Origin: CBDDDW01 sp965226805
GTDB taxonomy: Bacteria; Chloroflexota; Dehalococcoidia; Lucifugimonadales; JAGWBF01
Length of the DNA: 64,000 bases
NCBI GenBank assembly: GCA_965226805.1
Contig: CBDDDW010000029.1
Coordinates: 310,001 to 374,000 of the forward strand
Direction of reading: 5' to 3'
The stretch's first letter is position 1, and the number at the start of each line of letters is the position of its first letter. This document shows positions 44,403 to 53,961 of the stretch, one piece after another. A model generated the notes under the pieces. It saw only the letters and a program-made list of their open reading frames with translations. It did not search any database and was not told the origin of the DNA. The translations under genes and the position numbers were made by a program.

Positions 44403-44683
44403 AACCCGAAGCTCCGTGACAAAAAATCCCGTTCCACCTTGAGCTGCCCAATCTGTTGGTAGAGCTGGGCAGTGAGGACCTCTTGGTCCTTCTCCTGGCG
44501 TCCAGCACCATTTTCAAAGAGGTGCGGCGCCCCCTGAGTCAAGGCCTTCTTCCAGGCATGGATCTGGCTCGGGTGGACTTCAAACCGGCTGGCCAGCTCT
44601 GCAATGGTGTGCTCCCCCTGGAGCGCGGCCAAAGCCACTTTGCCCTTGAAGACTGGGCTGTGCTTCTTACGTGTTTGCTTCAT
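44399..44683 (-). CDS. IS3-family transposase orfA (helix-turn-helix)
   Basis: This 94-residue protein has the orfA helix-turn-helix (FKGKVALAALQGEHTIAELA, SRFEVHPSQIHAWKKAL) and the C-terminal leucine-zipper-like helix (AQLYQQIGQLKVERDFLSRS) that pairs with orfB. It binds the IS ends. Near its 3' end the run TTTTTTG (minus strand, 44420-44426) lies in the codons for Phe-Leu. A slip back by one base there enters the orfB frame. Confidence 0.92.
   Translation of the reverse strand: MKQTRKKHSPVFKGKVALAALQGEHTIAELASRFEVHPSQIHAWKKALTQGAPHLFENGAGRQEKDQEVLTAQLYQQIGQLKVERDFLSRSFGL
44420..44426 (-). promoter_or_regulatory. Putative programmed -1 frameshift site (TTTTTTG)
   Basis: On the minus strand GAT TTT TTG in orfA can be re-read as GAT TTT TTT G after a one-base back-slip, which continues through VTELRVV into the orfB frame without a stop. 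IS3-family elements commonly use such sites, though A-rich ones are more usual. Confidence 0.5.
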
Positions 44684-44982
44684 GTCCTGCTCCTTCTTTC
44701 CGTCCTATTTTAGGAGCGGGACTCTCTCTTAGCCACCTGTCCGAATTTTGGGGACCACCTCAGACAGCGGAAGGGGGTGGGTGAGGGAGCTACAGGGGAG
44801 ATGGCCTGGGGTCTTGGGGTAGATGGGAGGCCGGCGGAGGGTCTTCAGGCGCCGCACAGGGCCCCTAAGGCCCTATGCGGGAGTTGCGATGCGCGGGATG
44901 GCGAGAGGATACGCAGCAGGGGACTCTCGCGACCGGGGTGGCGCGAGATTGCGGGGACGTTGGGTCAGTTGCAGGCTGGCCG

Positions 44983-46307
44983 TCAGGCCGGGAATGGAAT
45001 GGCTTGCAGCCGGGCCAAGGCGCGACTGAACTGGGTTTCCCAAGGCCAGCGCCGGGGGAGATGCAAAGTGAGGCGGCGCGCCGAGCGGGTGATCCGTCCC
45101 ACCAGAGCGAAGACCCGCCGCCTGAGGGTCTTGGTGGTCACGATCTGCTGACCCAGGCCGATGCGGGCTGTCCAGCGGGCCAGGTTATGCGCCATCACCT
45201 GGACCGCCAGCCAGGCGCCGTTGGCGGCGAAGCGCGCCGACGGCATGTGGTTCAGCCCGACGCCGTACTTGAGGTCGCGTATGGCGTTCTCGACCTCGGC
45301 GTGGCGGCGATGATCGGCCTCCAGTTCCAGCGTCTCCCCATCGCGGTCGGTGATGAAGGCGTGATAGCTGTATCTGGCGAAGAGGGCGAGCTGGGAACCG
45401 GGCGTCGGCTTCACCCGCCGGACAATGAGCCGCACCGGCGCGGCGTCCGGCTTGGTCTGGAACGGGGTGTAAGTCGTCTCGGCGACATCGGCGGCGCCGT
45501 CCATCCAGTAGGGAATGGGAGTCCAGTCCTCCTCTGGTATCGCCTCGATCAGGTCCCGCAGGCTGGCGCGCTGGCGGATGGTGATAGAGAAGCGGACATC
45601 CATTTCCCGGCAGGCGGCAACGACAGTGTGGGCGTAGAAGCCGCTGTCGGCCCGCACCGTGAGTTGTCCCCTGGCCCCGCCGTAGCGCACCCGCCCCACC
45701 GTCTCACGCAGGAAGTGGGCGGCGCCACGGGCGGTGTTGGCCCGGCCCTCGCGCAGCCGGGACATCAGCACCTCGCCGGTGCCGGCGGCAATGGCCAGCA
45801 GCGGGTGATAGCCGCGGGCGCCGGTATAGCCGTGGTGGCGCGCTCCCTCCTTGGCCAGTCCATAGGTCTCGCAGATGGTCGAGTCCAGGTCGATGGTCAG
45901 GGGCGAGTCGCCGGGTCCGGCCCCAGCGGCCCAGGCCCGGGCCAACAACTGGCGGCTCACGCGGTCGAGTTGACGACATGCCCCCACCGGAAGCTGCGCA
46001 GGAAGGTCCCCAGGGTGGATGGCGCCTTGACCACGCAGCCTAGAACACCGACCGTCCCACCAGCGCGCAGCGCATCGGCGTCGTCGATGCAGTCGCCGCC
46101 TGCCAGCGCGGAAGCGACCAGCGTCAGCATCTTGTCCCCAGTGTTCGCCCGTCCCGGCGCTCCGCCGAGGTCAAGGTGATGGTCGACGAGTTCCCGCAGG
46201 CCCAGGTGCCGGGCTAGGGTGGCCGGCAGGAGCAGGCCGGCATTGGCCACCAGGCGATGGTCGTCAAAGAGGATGCGGATACGGTCGGGTTTGTTCTGTG
46301 GCAGCAT
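44983..46307 (-). pseudogene. IS1380-family transposase split by a frameshift
   Basis: The N-terminal part (45957-46307, beginning MLPQNKPDRIRILFDDHRLV) runs to STLGTFLRSFRWGHVVNSTA and stops. The rest (44983-45987) continues RQLDRVSRQLLARAW, with DLDSTICETYG, VRADSGFYAH and AEVENAIRDLKYGVGLNHMP as DDE segments. Adding one base near 45975 joins them as RWGHV-RQLDRVSR. So it is a one-base deletion, not a normal two-frame arrangement. The DNA is more GC-rich than its neighbours, consistent with transfer. It is a different lineage from the IS1380 transposase at 15195. The 220-bp gap to the IS3 element probably contains its left end. Confidence 0.85.
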
Positions 46308-46724
46308 CTATTGGGTGCTCCTTGTTTCCGGGCTGGTTTCTGTTCCAAAACCATTATCCCAGATTCAGAGGAGCACCCGATGGCTTCTTCAAGGACTGTC
46401 CCCAAGGCCGTCCTTCGGTGGATTCGGGTTTACAGATACCCTTATGCTAGAATTGCTCTGGCCGACGTTCAGATACGATATTACCGCTTCGGCCCGGTGA
46501 CGGAATGGCGGCGCCGGTTCCGATCCTCGAGATACGAGAGTTGTATACAGGACGCTTCAAGCGTCTTTTAGCTGGTAATACCGCCCCTCGAGTGTTGTCT
46601 CCTTGTTGGTGAATAGGTCGAGACCCTAGACGGCGGTGAAGGTACGTGCTAGTCGTTGATCCCGGTCGCATAATGGGCTGGGCCCATAGGCGGTAGCTTA
46701 AATCTCAAGGTGAGGTAGAACATC
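46308..46724. other. Intergenic stretch with an inverted repeat, no supported gene
   Basis: GGGTGCTCC (46315-46323) is answered by GGAGCACCC about 50 bp on (46370-46378). It could be a hairpin or mark the outer end of the IS1380 element. A 63-codon frame (46381-46571, MASSRTVPKAVLRWIRVYRY) has no recognisable features and I do not call it. The GTG start of the next amidohydrolase is preceded by AAGGTGAGG. Confidence 0.4.
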
Positions 46725-47879
46725 GTGTATGACGTGATTTCTGCTGACGGCCATATCGATATAGTCTGGCTAAGGGAAGACCTGTTTGTTTCTGAGGCGC
46801 CTGCCAGGCTCAAGGACCGTATGCCCAAAGTGGTCGAGACTAAAGAGGGGCGAGTGTGGGTGGCCGACGGGACTCGACTAGGATCAGTAGCCTCCGCGGC
46901 CCTTTCTGGCGCCTATGACCCCTACACGCCCGGCCTTTCTCGTCGCCTGGATAGGATGGAGGAATTCGGCTTCTTCTCGGACGCTCAGCAGGGCCGGTAC
47001 CATCCCACCACTCCTGAACTCCGCATCAAGGACCAGGAACTAGATGGGGTCCAAGCCGAGGTGATATATGGAATCTTGGGAGTGGCCAGCGGCTTCTCCG
47101 ACGCTGAGGGAGGGATCTCAGATCCAGAAGTAGTGACGGCAGTGTACGATATCTATAATACGTGGATCGCCGACTTCTGCAAGAGTAGTCCCGAGCGTTT
47201 TGCCGGGTTGGCCTGTATCTCTTGTCACGATCCGCAGGTAGCCGCCCAGCAGCTAAGGCGTGCTGCCAAGATGGGCCTTAGAGGGGCGGAGATTAACGTC
47301 TCCAACGCAGCCAAGCCTATATATCAGAGGGACTGGGATGTCCTTTGGGCCGCCGCCGAGTGCCACATGCCCCTAAATTCTCATGCAATCGGATTGCCCT
47401 TCCGCCAGCCCGAGGAATCGTATAATGAGGAGTACCAATGGATTACCCTAGGCTTGATGGGCACCCTCTTTCAACTGTCAGGCCCTGAGTTTCTGACCAG
47501 TATGATCCTTTCTGGGGCCTGCGATCGCTATCCGGACTTGCGGTTCGTACTCGGTGAATGTGGCGTCGGCTGGATTCCTTACATCCTCTTTAGGATTGAC
47601 CAGGAGTATGAGGATCGCCTGTTCCATCTTAACCTGAGCATGAGACCCAGCGAGTTCTGGCATCGGCAGGGATACTCTACGTTCCAGGATGAACACCTAA
47701 CCCAAGAGGTAATTCAAGCCGTGGGAGAGAATAATATTTTATGGGGCTCAGATTATCCGCACCCGGATAGTATATGGCCGGACTCACAAGAGTATAACGG
47801 GAGAAACCTAGGACATTTGGATGAAGGGGTGCGGCGTAAGATCACCTGTGAGAACGCCGTGAGGCTATATGGGCTATGA
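46725..47879 (+). CDS. Amidohydrolase-2 family hydrolase (subtype A)
   Basis: This 384-residue TIM-barrel enzyme begins VISADGHIDIVWLREDLF and has NSHAIGLPFRQPEES, LGECGVGWIPYILFRIDQEY and LWGSDYPHPDSIWPDSQEY. It ends RRKITCENAVRLYGL, like the gene at 28483-29619, to which it is paralogous. DGH replaces the DSH of the others. The start is GTG 46725, with AAGGTGAGG upstream. Third codon positions look more AT-rich than in its paralogues, so it may have come in separately, next to the IS cluster. Confidence 0.87.
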   Translation: MYDVISADGHIDIVWLREDLFVSEAPARLKDRMPKVVETKEGRVWVADGTRLGSVASAALSGAYDPYTPGLSRRLDRMEEFGFFSDAQQGRYHPTTPELRIKDQELDGVQAEVIYGILGVASGFSDAEGGISDPEVVTAVYDIYNTWIADFCKSSPERFAGLACISCHDPQVAAQQLRRAAKMGLRGAEINVSNAAKPIYQRDWDVLWAAAECHMPLNSHAIGLPFRQPEESYNEEYQWITLGLMGTLFQLSGPEFLTSMILSGACDRYPDLRFVLGECGVGWIPYILFRIDQEYEDRLFHLNLSMRPSEFWHRQGYSTFQDEHLTQEVIQAVGENNILWGSDYPHPDSIWPDSQEYNGRNLGHLDEGVRRKITCENAVRLYGL

Positions 47880-48013
47880 AGTAGCAGGCCAGGCTACGAT
47901 ATTGGCCAAGAATGTCGTGGGTCGAAAATATCAAAGATAAAAGTGCATCGGTAACCTGCCTCAATAGCCACTGGTTTAGTCCCCGATCAGGCAGACCTCA
48001 CGGACACGGCCCC

Positions 48014-49240
48014 CTACCTCGATTGTGCCTCTAGAATTTCCTCCAGCCTGTCCGCCTGAGTATCCCTGAGATAGTGCTTCAGCACGTAGTCCCGGCCGTG
48101 TTTCCCCATCCGCGCCAGCATCTCCGGGGAGTCCCGCATCTGGAGCAGGGCGGCGCACAGCGCCTCTGGATCATCGGGCTCGACATACAGGCCCGCTGCG
48201 GCCTCTTCGACGATTGCCCTGGCTTCTCCATCCACCATGAGAACTACCGGCTTGGCGCAGGCCATGAAGTCGAACAGCTTGGAAGGGATGAAAGAGCTGA
48301 AAAGCGCGTCCTTTCGCAGGGGCACCAGCATCACGTCGGAGGAGTTTATGTAGGCGGCGATCTCCTCGATGGGTACCTCAGGGAGCAGCAGCACGTTGTC
48401 GAGGCCATCGCGGTGCTTGATGTCGAGGAGCTGTCGCTTGACAGGGCCTTCCCCAACGAAGAGGAAGACTATGTCTTCGTGGTCAACCATGAGGCGGGCC
48501 GCTTCCAGAATACGGGGCAATCCCTGTGCGATTCCGTGGTTCCCACAGAAGCCGACGACGAACTTGCCCTTGAGTCCCAGGCGTTGTCCAAGGGAATGGT
48601 CCACCCGTTCCGGGTTGAAGGTCTCAGGGATCGTGCCGTTGGGGAGGTGGTGGATCACTTGGCGGTCGATCCCCTTTTCGGCGATGTCTTCTATAAACCC
48701 TCTGGTTACACAGGTAATCGCCGAGGCTCTTCGGTATAGAAATGACTCGATGCGTTCCGCTACCTTCACCATAGCTCTACCCCTGATCTCTCCCAAGACA
48801 ATACCAACCGCGGGCCACAAGTCACGGACGTCCATGACGAACGGTCGCCGCTTGAACCGTGCCACCAGGGACGCGGCCAATGCTACCGGCAGCGGAGGAG
48901 ACGTTGCGAAGACGACATCGTATCTCCCTCTGGCAAGGATCAGGCCCGCTATCGTGGCCCCAATCATGTAAGAGAAATAGAAGAGAATACGTCTAATAGC
49001 GCCTTTCCTAGGAGAGGTGTACACCCAGAGGCGAATCACGTCCAGGTTGTCCTCCGTAGCACGGCGGAAGAGTCGCGGGCTGTAGCCTGGGAAGATAACC
49101 CCTTTAGGGTGGTTGGGAAACTCGGCGATCACGGTAATCCGGTGGCCCTTCTCGGACAGGCGGCGGGCGAAGTGGTGGATGCGCGTCTGGGTAGCGCCCA
49201 CTTCGGGGGGATAGAATTGGGAGAGAATGAGGATCCTCAT
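48014..49240 (-). CDS. Family 4 glycosyltransferase (WbuB/WcaI-like)
   Basis: This 408-residue GT-B glycosyltransferase transfers a sugar from a nucleotide donor during surface polysaccharide assembly. It starts MRILILSQFYPPEVGATQTR, has PFVMDVRDLWPAVGIVLGEI, the donor domain FVVGFCGNHGIAQGL, and the E-x7-E-like region FIPSKLFDFMACAKPVVLMV. These suit the WbuB-type aminosugar transferases. A hydrophobic patch near residues 86-105 (ILFYFSYMIGATIAGLILA) may attach it to the membrane. It is the last gene of the minus-strand polysaccharide locus. Confidence 0.9.
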   Translation of the reverse strand: MRILILSQFYPPEVGATQTRIHHFARRLSEKGHRITVIAEFPNHPKGVIFPGYSPRLFRRATEDNLDVIRLWVYTSPRKGAIRRILFYFSYMIGATIAGLILARGRYDVVFATSPPLPVALAASLVARFKRRPFVMDVRDLWPAVGIVLGEIRGRAMVKVAERIESFLYRRASAITCVTRGFIEDIAEKGIDRQVIHHLPNGTIPETFNPERVDHSLGQRLGLKGKFVVGFCGNHGIAQGLPRILEAARLMVDHEDIVFLFVGEGPVKRQLLDIKHRDGLDNVLLLPEVPIEEIAAYINSSDVMLVPLRKDALFSSFIPSKLFDFMACAKPVVLMVDGEARAIVEEAAAGLYVEPDDPEALCAALLQMRDSPEMLARMGKHGRDYVLKHYLRDTQADRLEEILEAQSR

Positions 49241-49260
49241 TAGCCGGTGAGCACGTCAAT

Positions 49261-49457
49261 GTCATTCTGAAGGAGCAAAGCGACTGAAGAATCTGGCGGG
49301 GCAGGGCGCTTGGGGACAGGTGGCCGATCGCCCCGCTCCTCCAGACCCTTCGCTGCGCTCAGGGTGACAGCATAGCCATTTTGATCCTTAGTGGTGCTGG
49401 TGACATCCAGGGTCTTAGATTCTTCGGTCCTCCGGTAGTCTCCCTCAGAATGACACT
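49261..49457 (+). repeat. Two GTCATTCTGA/GAAGAATCT repeat units
   Basis: The first unit, 49261-49370, starts GTCATTCTGAAGGAGCAAAG and ends CCAGACCCTTCGCTGCGCTC AGGGTGACA. The second, up to about 49457, is the inverted half TTAGATTCTTCGG...CTCAGAATGACA. The whole gap between the glycosyltransferase and C5-epimerase-like genes consists of this. Confidence 0.65.
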
Positions 49458-49485
49458 TTATGGAGATCCCCCTGACTAGTAGGCA

Positions 49486-50523
49486 CTAGTAATATAGGAT
49501 CTTGAAGAGTGCCTTGTAGGCCAGGGCCCGCCTGCCGTACCAGCGGTGATCAAGGTAGCGCTCCCAGCGCTCCGCGTAATTCCCCAACTCCGGGTCACCA
49601 GCCAGCCTTTCAGTTGCCCGTAACTGCACGATGTGAAGGCGATGGTAAAATGGGCTCGCCACGTTCCTCAGGGGTTTGCCGGACAGGTCGTACAGGGACC
49701 AGCGTCCCCACTCGTAGGCTGGTAGCCGGCGCTTCAGAGTGGCCAGAGCACGGTGAAACAACTCGGTACCTTTATGATCTCCTGTGGCGAGGGAGTAGTC
49801 GTAGACTCCCCACAACGCCCAGATGAATCCGTTGAGGATGTGCGTGGGAGGGTGCAACACGTACTCTTCGAACCAAATATCCCCGCCGGGCCACTCCCAT
49901 GTGACGCCCCCCTTATCCACCGGGAGAAGGAAGGCTTCGAACGCCCTGTGGCCGGTATCCAGGTATTTGGGGTCATGGGTTTCCTGGTGCGCCCGCATCA
50001 GCATGGAAAGGCCCTGGCCTTGGGCCAGGGCCGAATACCAGGGCGCCTTGAGCAAGTCCCGGTATTCAAAGTCGAAGTGGTGGTTCCAGACAGGCACCCC
50101 CCAGGGATTCGATTCCAGGTTCTCCACCAGCCAGTCGGCGGATAGCACCAGCTTCCGCCGAGCTTCATCCGCGCCGGTCCGGCTGTAGATGTTGTAGTTG
50201 CCGAGCCCGTATTGGGCGATGGCTATGGGATTGTACTGTCTGCCGAGGCGGCCACGGTAGTCCAGAAGTGGGATGCCATCGGAGTCATATGGGCCGGGAT
50301 AGCGGGCCTTCCGATCGAACAGCATGTAATACTGGCCCAGGCGTCCTGGCGGCGCATCTTCGTTGATCTGGGGTGTACCGTGCCAGAAGGTCAGCTGGCT
50401 GGTGCCGCCCAGGACGTACGCTTCGAACACCCTGCGGTAATAGGCCCAACGGGAATGTAGCAAGCGGAGAAGACCACCGCCGGCGTTGCTGGTCGGCATC
50501 GTCAGCGCCTTGAGAGGCGACAT
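49486..50523 (-). CDS. D-glucuronyl C5-epimerase-like protein
   Basis: This 345-residue protein resembles the catalytic C-terminal domain of D-glucuronyl C5-epimerase, which turns D-glucuronate into L-iduronate within heparosan-type chains. Marks are NPIAIAQYGLGNYN, WYSALAQGQGLSMLMRAHQE, TWEWPGGDIWFEEYVLHPPT, HILNGFIWALWGVYDYSL and SPFYHRLHIVQLRAT, with the conserved aromatic and Tyr-rich active-site segments. The animal enzyme's N-terminal region is absent, as in bacterial homologues. No signal peptide or firm membrane segment is seen. It stands next to UDP-GlcNAc 2-epimerase, linking it to a hexosamine/uronate polymer. Confidence 0.82.
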   Translation of the reverse strand: MSPLKALTMPTSNAGGGLLRLLHSRWAYYRRVFEAYVLGGTSQLTFWHGTPQINEDAPPGRLGQYYMLFDRKARYPGPYDSDGIPLLDYRGRLGRQYNPIAIAQYGLGNYNIYSRTGADEARRKLVLSADWLVENLESNPWGVPVWNHHFDFEYRDLLKAPWYSALAQGQGLSMLMRAHQETHDPKYLDTGHRAFEAFLLPVDKGGVTWEWPGGDIWFEEYVLHPPTHILNGFIWALWGVYDYSLATGDHKGTELFHRALATLKRRLPAYEWGRWSLYDLSGKPLRNVASPFYHRLHIVQLRATERLAGDPELGNYAERWERYLDHRWYGRRALAYKALFKILYY

Positions 50524-50550
50524 CCGCGGTCGCCCAGGCCTGCTATGTAC

Positions 50551-51723
50551 TTACCGGTCGCGGCCGCCCAGCCATTGACTGAGTATCTCGGCTATACGCA
50601 CCGACGCCTCGCCGTCTCCGTAGGGATTCTTTACCGCGGCCATGGTCTTGTAGGCGTCCGGACGGTCGAGCAGCCGTTGTGTTGCCGCCAGAATGGCTTC
50701 TGTCTCCACGCCCACCAATGCGGCCGAGCCTGCCTCGATACCCTCCGGTCGCTCTGTCTTCCTACGCATCACGAGGGTAGGTACGCCGAGGGACGGCGCC
50801 TCTTCCTGGATTCCCCCGGAATCGGTAAGGATCAGGTAGGACCTTTTCATCAGCCATACAAAGGCTGCGTAGCCCATGGGTTCCAGCAGGTGCACCCGGG
50901 AGACATCCCCCAGAATTTCGTGCACCGGGCCTGAAACGTTGGGATTCGGGTGTACGGGGTACACTACCTCAACGTCGGGGTTGCGCTCGGCAATAGCGCG
51001 AAGGGCGGCGCAGATGTTGGCCAGGTCCTCACCGAAGCTCTCGCGGCGGTGCCCGGTCACCAGGACCAGCCGTTGCGAGGAGCCCGTCGCCTCGAGGCGG
51101 CCCAGCAGGGACTCCGGTAGGCCCTCGAGCAGTCCGTTCCTCTTGGCCTTCGAGCCTGCCAGGTCCTCAAGGCGTTTGACCACGGCCAGCAGAGCGTCAA
51201 TGGAGGTGTTACCCGTCACGAAGACCCTGGCGGGGTCGACCCCCTGCAGCAACAGGTTCTGCTCAGCCTTGGCCGTGGGAGCGAAGTGCAAGTCCGCCAC
51301 GAGGTCGGCGAACGCACGATTAATCTCCTCTGGGAAGGGGTTGTATTTGTCGCCCGTGCGGAGCCCTGCCTCCACGTGCCCGATCGGTATGCGCATGTAA
51401 TAGGCGGCCAGAGAGGCGATCATTGTCGTGGTAGTGTCCCCTTGTACCAGCACGAGATCGGGCTTCTCCGCCTCCATTACACCTTTCAGCTTTGTGAGAA
51501 CAGCAGCCGTTATATCGAACAGGTCCTGGTTCTCGTGCATGATGTTCAGGTCGTGTTTCGGACGTATCTCAAACAGAGACAGGACCTGGTCCAGCATCTC
51601 GCGATGCTGAGCCGTGACGCACACCACAGGGCTGAACTCAGGGCGTCGGGTCAGCTCCCCGATCACAGGGGCCAGCTTGATTGCCTCGGGTCTGGTCCCA
51701 AAGACGATCAGTACCCTGCTCAC
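50551..51723 (-). CDS. wecB: UDP-N-acetylglucosamine 2-epimerase
   Basis: This 390-residue non-hydrolysing 2-epimerase interconverts UDP-GlcNAc and UDP-ManNAc for surface polysaccharide synthesis. Marks are VLIVFGTRPEAIKLAPVI, QGDTTTTMIASLAAYYMRIP, GHVEAGLRTGDKYNPFPEE, TGHRRESFG and LTDSGGIQEEAPSLGVPTLV. The GTG start at 51723 overlaps the stop of the upstream fused dehydrogenase (GTGA), so they are translated together. It supplies ManNAc or ManNAcA units to the polymer. Confidence 0.95.
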   Translation of the reverse strand: MSRVLIVFGTRPEAIKLAPVIGELTRRPEFSPVVCVTAQHREMLDQVLSLFEIRPKHDLNIMHENQDLFDITAAVLTKLKGVMEAEKPDLVLVQGDTTTTMIASLAAYYMRIPIGHVEAGLRTGDKYNPFPEEINRAFADLVADLHFAPTAKAEQNLLLQGVDPARVFVTGNTSIDALLAVVKRLEDLAGSKAKRNGLLEGLPESLLGRLEATGSSQRLVLVTGHRRESFGEDLANICAALRAIAERNPDVEVVYPVHPNPNVSGPVHEILGDVSRVHLLEPMGYAAFVWLMKRSYLILTDSGGIQEEAPSLGVPTLVMRRKTERPEGIEAGSAALVGVETEAILAATQRLLDRPDAYKTMAAVKNPYGDGEASVRIAEILSQWLGGRDR

Positions 51724-53945
51724 GACTCGCCACCTGTTGCAGGCAGGTCAACCGCTTCCTCCTCCTGGGAGAGACTTTGAATGTCAACTCGTACAGGGCT
51801 GGACACGTTAAGAGACTGAGCTATGCACAGAGTTGCCAGGCTACTCAGTAATATCTCTTCCAAGGGGATGGGCGGCTCTCCACCCTGTTTGATGGCATCG
51901 ATCAGGGCACGGAATTGGCCGTGGTGGCCCTTGTCCAAGGGGGACGTACGTGTGGACTTACCCTTGCCACCGTAGAGGTGCAATGTACGGAAATTGTCCA
52001 GCACCGCGCTCTTGCCGCCGCCTAGCATCTCCACCAGCTCCTTGGGCATAGCATCCGCACCGAGTGCGGAGTAGAGGATACTTCCTCGAGACCCGTCGGC
52101 AAAGTCCAGGATCGCCAGAACGTTGTCGTCGGCCAGCACCTGTCGGCCCGAAGCGGGGAGGCGAGTCGCGTACACACCCGCCGGGGCTGACCCTATCAAG
52201 AATTGCAGCAAGTCCACGAAGTGGCACACCTCTCCAAGGACCCTGCCGCCCCCCTCCAGGGGGTCGTGCACCCAATGGCCCGGAGGTACGAACCCAGCGT
52301 TGACCCGATATTGGGCTGCCAGGGGCGTGCTCCGGCTGGAGAAATGGTCCCTCGTTTCGATTGCCAGGGGGGCGAATCGCCGGTTGAACCCGACCGCCAG
52401 GTGTCCCGGAGAGTCGGAGGCAGCCAACGCCACCCGCCGGAGGTCATCGAGATTAAGGGCCAGTGGCTTCTCAACGTGGACGTGTTTGCCGGCCTCCAGC
52501 GCCTCGATGGCAATGGAAGCGTGTAGGTTGTGTCGGGTGGCGACGATTATCAGGTCGATGTCCTTATCCTCCAGCAGCTCCCTATAGTCTGCCGTCGCGT
52601 AGTCGCTTCCGCTCCTCTTTGCCAGGTCCTGAGCGGTCCTGCCCGAAGCCGTGGCTATCGCCCTGACCCTGACTGTATCCAACTTCTTCAGCGACGGAAG
52701 GATGGACTCGCGAGCGAAGGCCCCACCGCCGATAAGTCCGACTCTGACCGGTGCGGTGCCCTTTGGCCGGGCGGTCGTTGTGCGTAGCTCCAGACGGCGC
52801 TGTAGCGGTCTGTTTTCAGCGTCGTACTCCAGCAGTACCCCCAGGAACGCCTCTTTGTCCGGGTTCTCCGTAATCAACGTGTAGGCATCCTGAGCATGGT
52901 CGAAGGGAAAGGTGTGAGTGGTCATCCCGTCCACATCCACACGTCCCAGCGCAATCAACCGTAGGAACTCCTCCATGTTCCGTTGCTCGGTCCAGCGCGC
53001 GTAGGCGATGGGATAGTCGATGCCTCTCTCTTCGTAGCTGGGATCGTATCGGCCGGGGCCGTAGGAACGGGACACGCGAAGGTCCAGCTCGCGCTCGTAG
53101 TAGAGGCGCCGGGGAATATCCATACCCACGTCCCCGACCACCGAGACTCTGCCCCGCTCCCTGAGCAGACGCCCCGCCAGGTCCACGGGCTCGCTGTTGT
53201 CCGCGGCCGCCGTGATGATGACCGCGTCCACGCCGGCGCCCTTCGAAAAGCCAAGTGCCACCTGCTCAGGTTCGTCGCGGCCGATCACGGCGCCCAGCTC
53301 CATCCCCCATCGGGCGGCTTCGCTCACCCGCGTCGGGTTCACATCCAGGCCGAGGACGGGGAACCCGTAGGCTCGGAGAATCTGGGCTGTAATCTGGCCC
53401 ACCAAACCCAGGCCGATGACGGCCACCCGCTCTCCTGGGCTGAGCTCAGCGCGGTGAATCCCTTGCAGCGCGATTGCTCCCACGGTGGCGAAGGCCCCCT
53501 GCCGGCTGGATACTCCCTCGGGCAGCTTCGCCAAAAGGTTCTTCGGGACGGAGACGACCTCTGCGTGGGACGCGTAGCCGGCACCTGCGCAGGAAACCAG
53601 GTCTCCCCGGCTCACCTCGCCTACCTCGGGACCCACCTCCAGCACCTCACCCGCGCAGCTATATCCAAGGGGCGAGAAAGTGTCGAGGCGTCCTTTGGCC
53701 GCGCGGTAAGCGGCCAGAATCCCGTCGGTCCGCGCCTTGTTCACCACCTGGCGCACCAGGTCCGGGCGGGCCCTGGCTTTCCCCAATAGACTCTGGCGCG
53801 CGAATGCCACGGCGGCCCGCTCTGTCCCGGCGCTGACCAGGGAGTGATGGTTCCGTACTACGACTCCGCCGGGTAGCAATGCCGGGTCCGGCACATCTTC
53901 CAGCTTCAGCTTACCCGTCCTGAAATTTTGCAGCAGTTGTTTCAT
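51720..53945 (-). CDS. Fused medium-chain dehydrogenase and Gfo/Idh/MocA oxidoreductase
   Basis: This 741-residue protein joins two oxidoreductases. Residues 1 to about 370 are an alcohol-dehydrogenase-like MDR (GYSCAGEVLEVGPEVGEV, then VAVIGLGLVGQITAQIL); the cysteines for catalytic zinc are not evident. From about 395 there is a Gfo/Idh/MocA unit (VRVGLIGGGAFARESILPSL, HVHVEKPLALNLDDL, GGRVLGEVCHFVDLLQFL). Such fusions occur in surface-polysaccharide and uronate gene clusters, where they probably act on nucleotide sugars or uronates. The gene heads the wecB pair. It is preceded by a short tandem repeat. The reaction is not established. Confidence 0.88.
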   Translation of the reverse strand: MKQLLQNFRTGKLKLEDVPDPALLPGGVVVRNHHSLVSAGTERAAVAFARQSLLGKARARPDLVRQVVNKARTDGILAAYRAAKGRLDTFSPLGYSCAGEVLEVGPEVGEVSRGDLVSCAGAGYASHAEVVSVPKNLLAKLPEGVSSRQGAFATVGAIALQGIHRAELSPGERVAVIGLGLVGQITAQILRAYGFPVLGLDVNPTRVSEAARWGMELGAVIGRDEPEQVALGFSKGAGVDAVIITAAADNSEPVDLAGRLLRERGRVSVVGDVGMDIPRRLYYERELDLRVSRSYGPGRYDPSYEERGIDYPIAYARWTEQRNMEEFLRLIALGRVDVDGMTTHTFPFDHAQDAYTLITENPDKEAFLGVLLEYDAENRPLQRRLELRTTTARPKGTAPVRVGLIGGGAFARESILPSLKKLDTVRVRAIATASGRTAQDLAKRSGSDYATADYRELLEDKDIDLIIVATRHNLHASIAIEALEAGKHVHVEKPLALNLDDLRRVALAASDSPGHLAVGFNRRFAPLAIETRDHFSSRSTPLAAQYRVNAGFVPPGHWVHDPLEGGGRVLGEVCHFVDLLQFLIGSAPAGVYATRLPASGRQVLADDNVLAILDFADGSRGSILYSALGADAMPKELVEMLGGGKSAVLDNFRTLHLYGGKGKSTRTSPLDKGHHGQFRALIDAIKQGGEPPIPLEEILLSSLATLCIAQSLNVSSPVRVDIQSLSQEEEAVDLPATGGES

Positions 53946-53961
53946 GGGATGCTCGTGCTAC

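Larger units (their letters stand above)
43450..44762 (-). mobile_element. IS3-family insertion sequence, apparently intact
   Basis: This element of about 1.3 kb holds two overlapping frames (orfA and orfB) and imperfect terminal inverted repeats of about 40 bp. Reading inward, the right end is TGAGGTGGTCCCCAAAATTC, and GGACAGGTGGCTAAGAGAGA follows; the left end is CAAGTGGACCCCATCATCAG, then GACAGCGGTGAGGCTAAAAT. The exact outer base and target duplication are not certain. It abuts the second, frameshifted IS1380 transposase. Confidence 0.85.

Noticed and set aside
44875..46179. 434-codon plus-strand frame opposite the second IS1380 transposase
   Set aside because: It is the antisense of a GC-rich transposase, where long chance frames are expected; no motif supports it.
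46381..46571. 63-codon plus-strand frame MASSRTVPKAVLRWIRVYRY...
   Set aside because: It has no ribosome-binding site and no family likeness, and it starts at the edge of the IS region.
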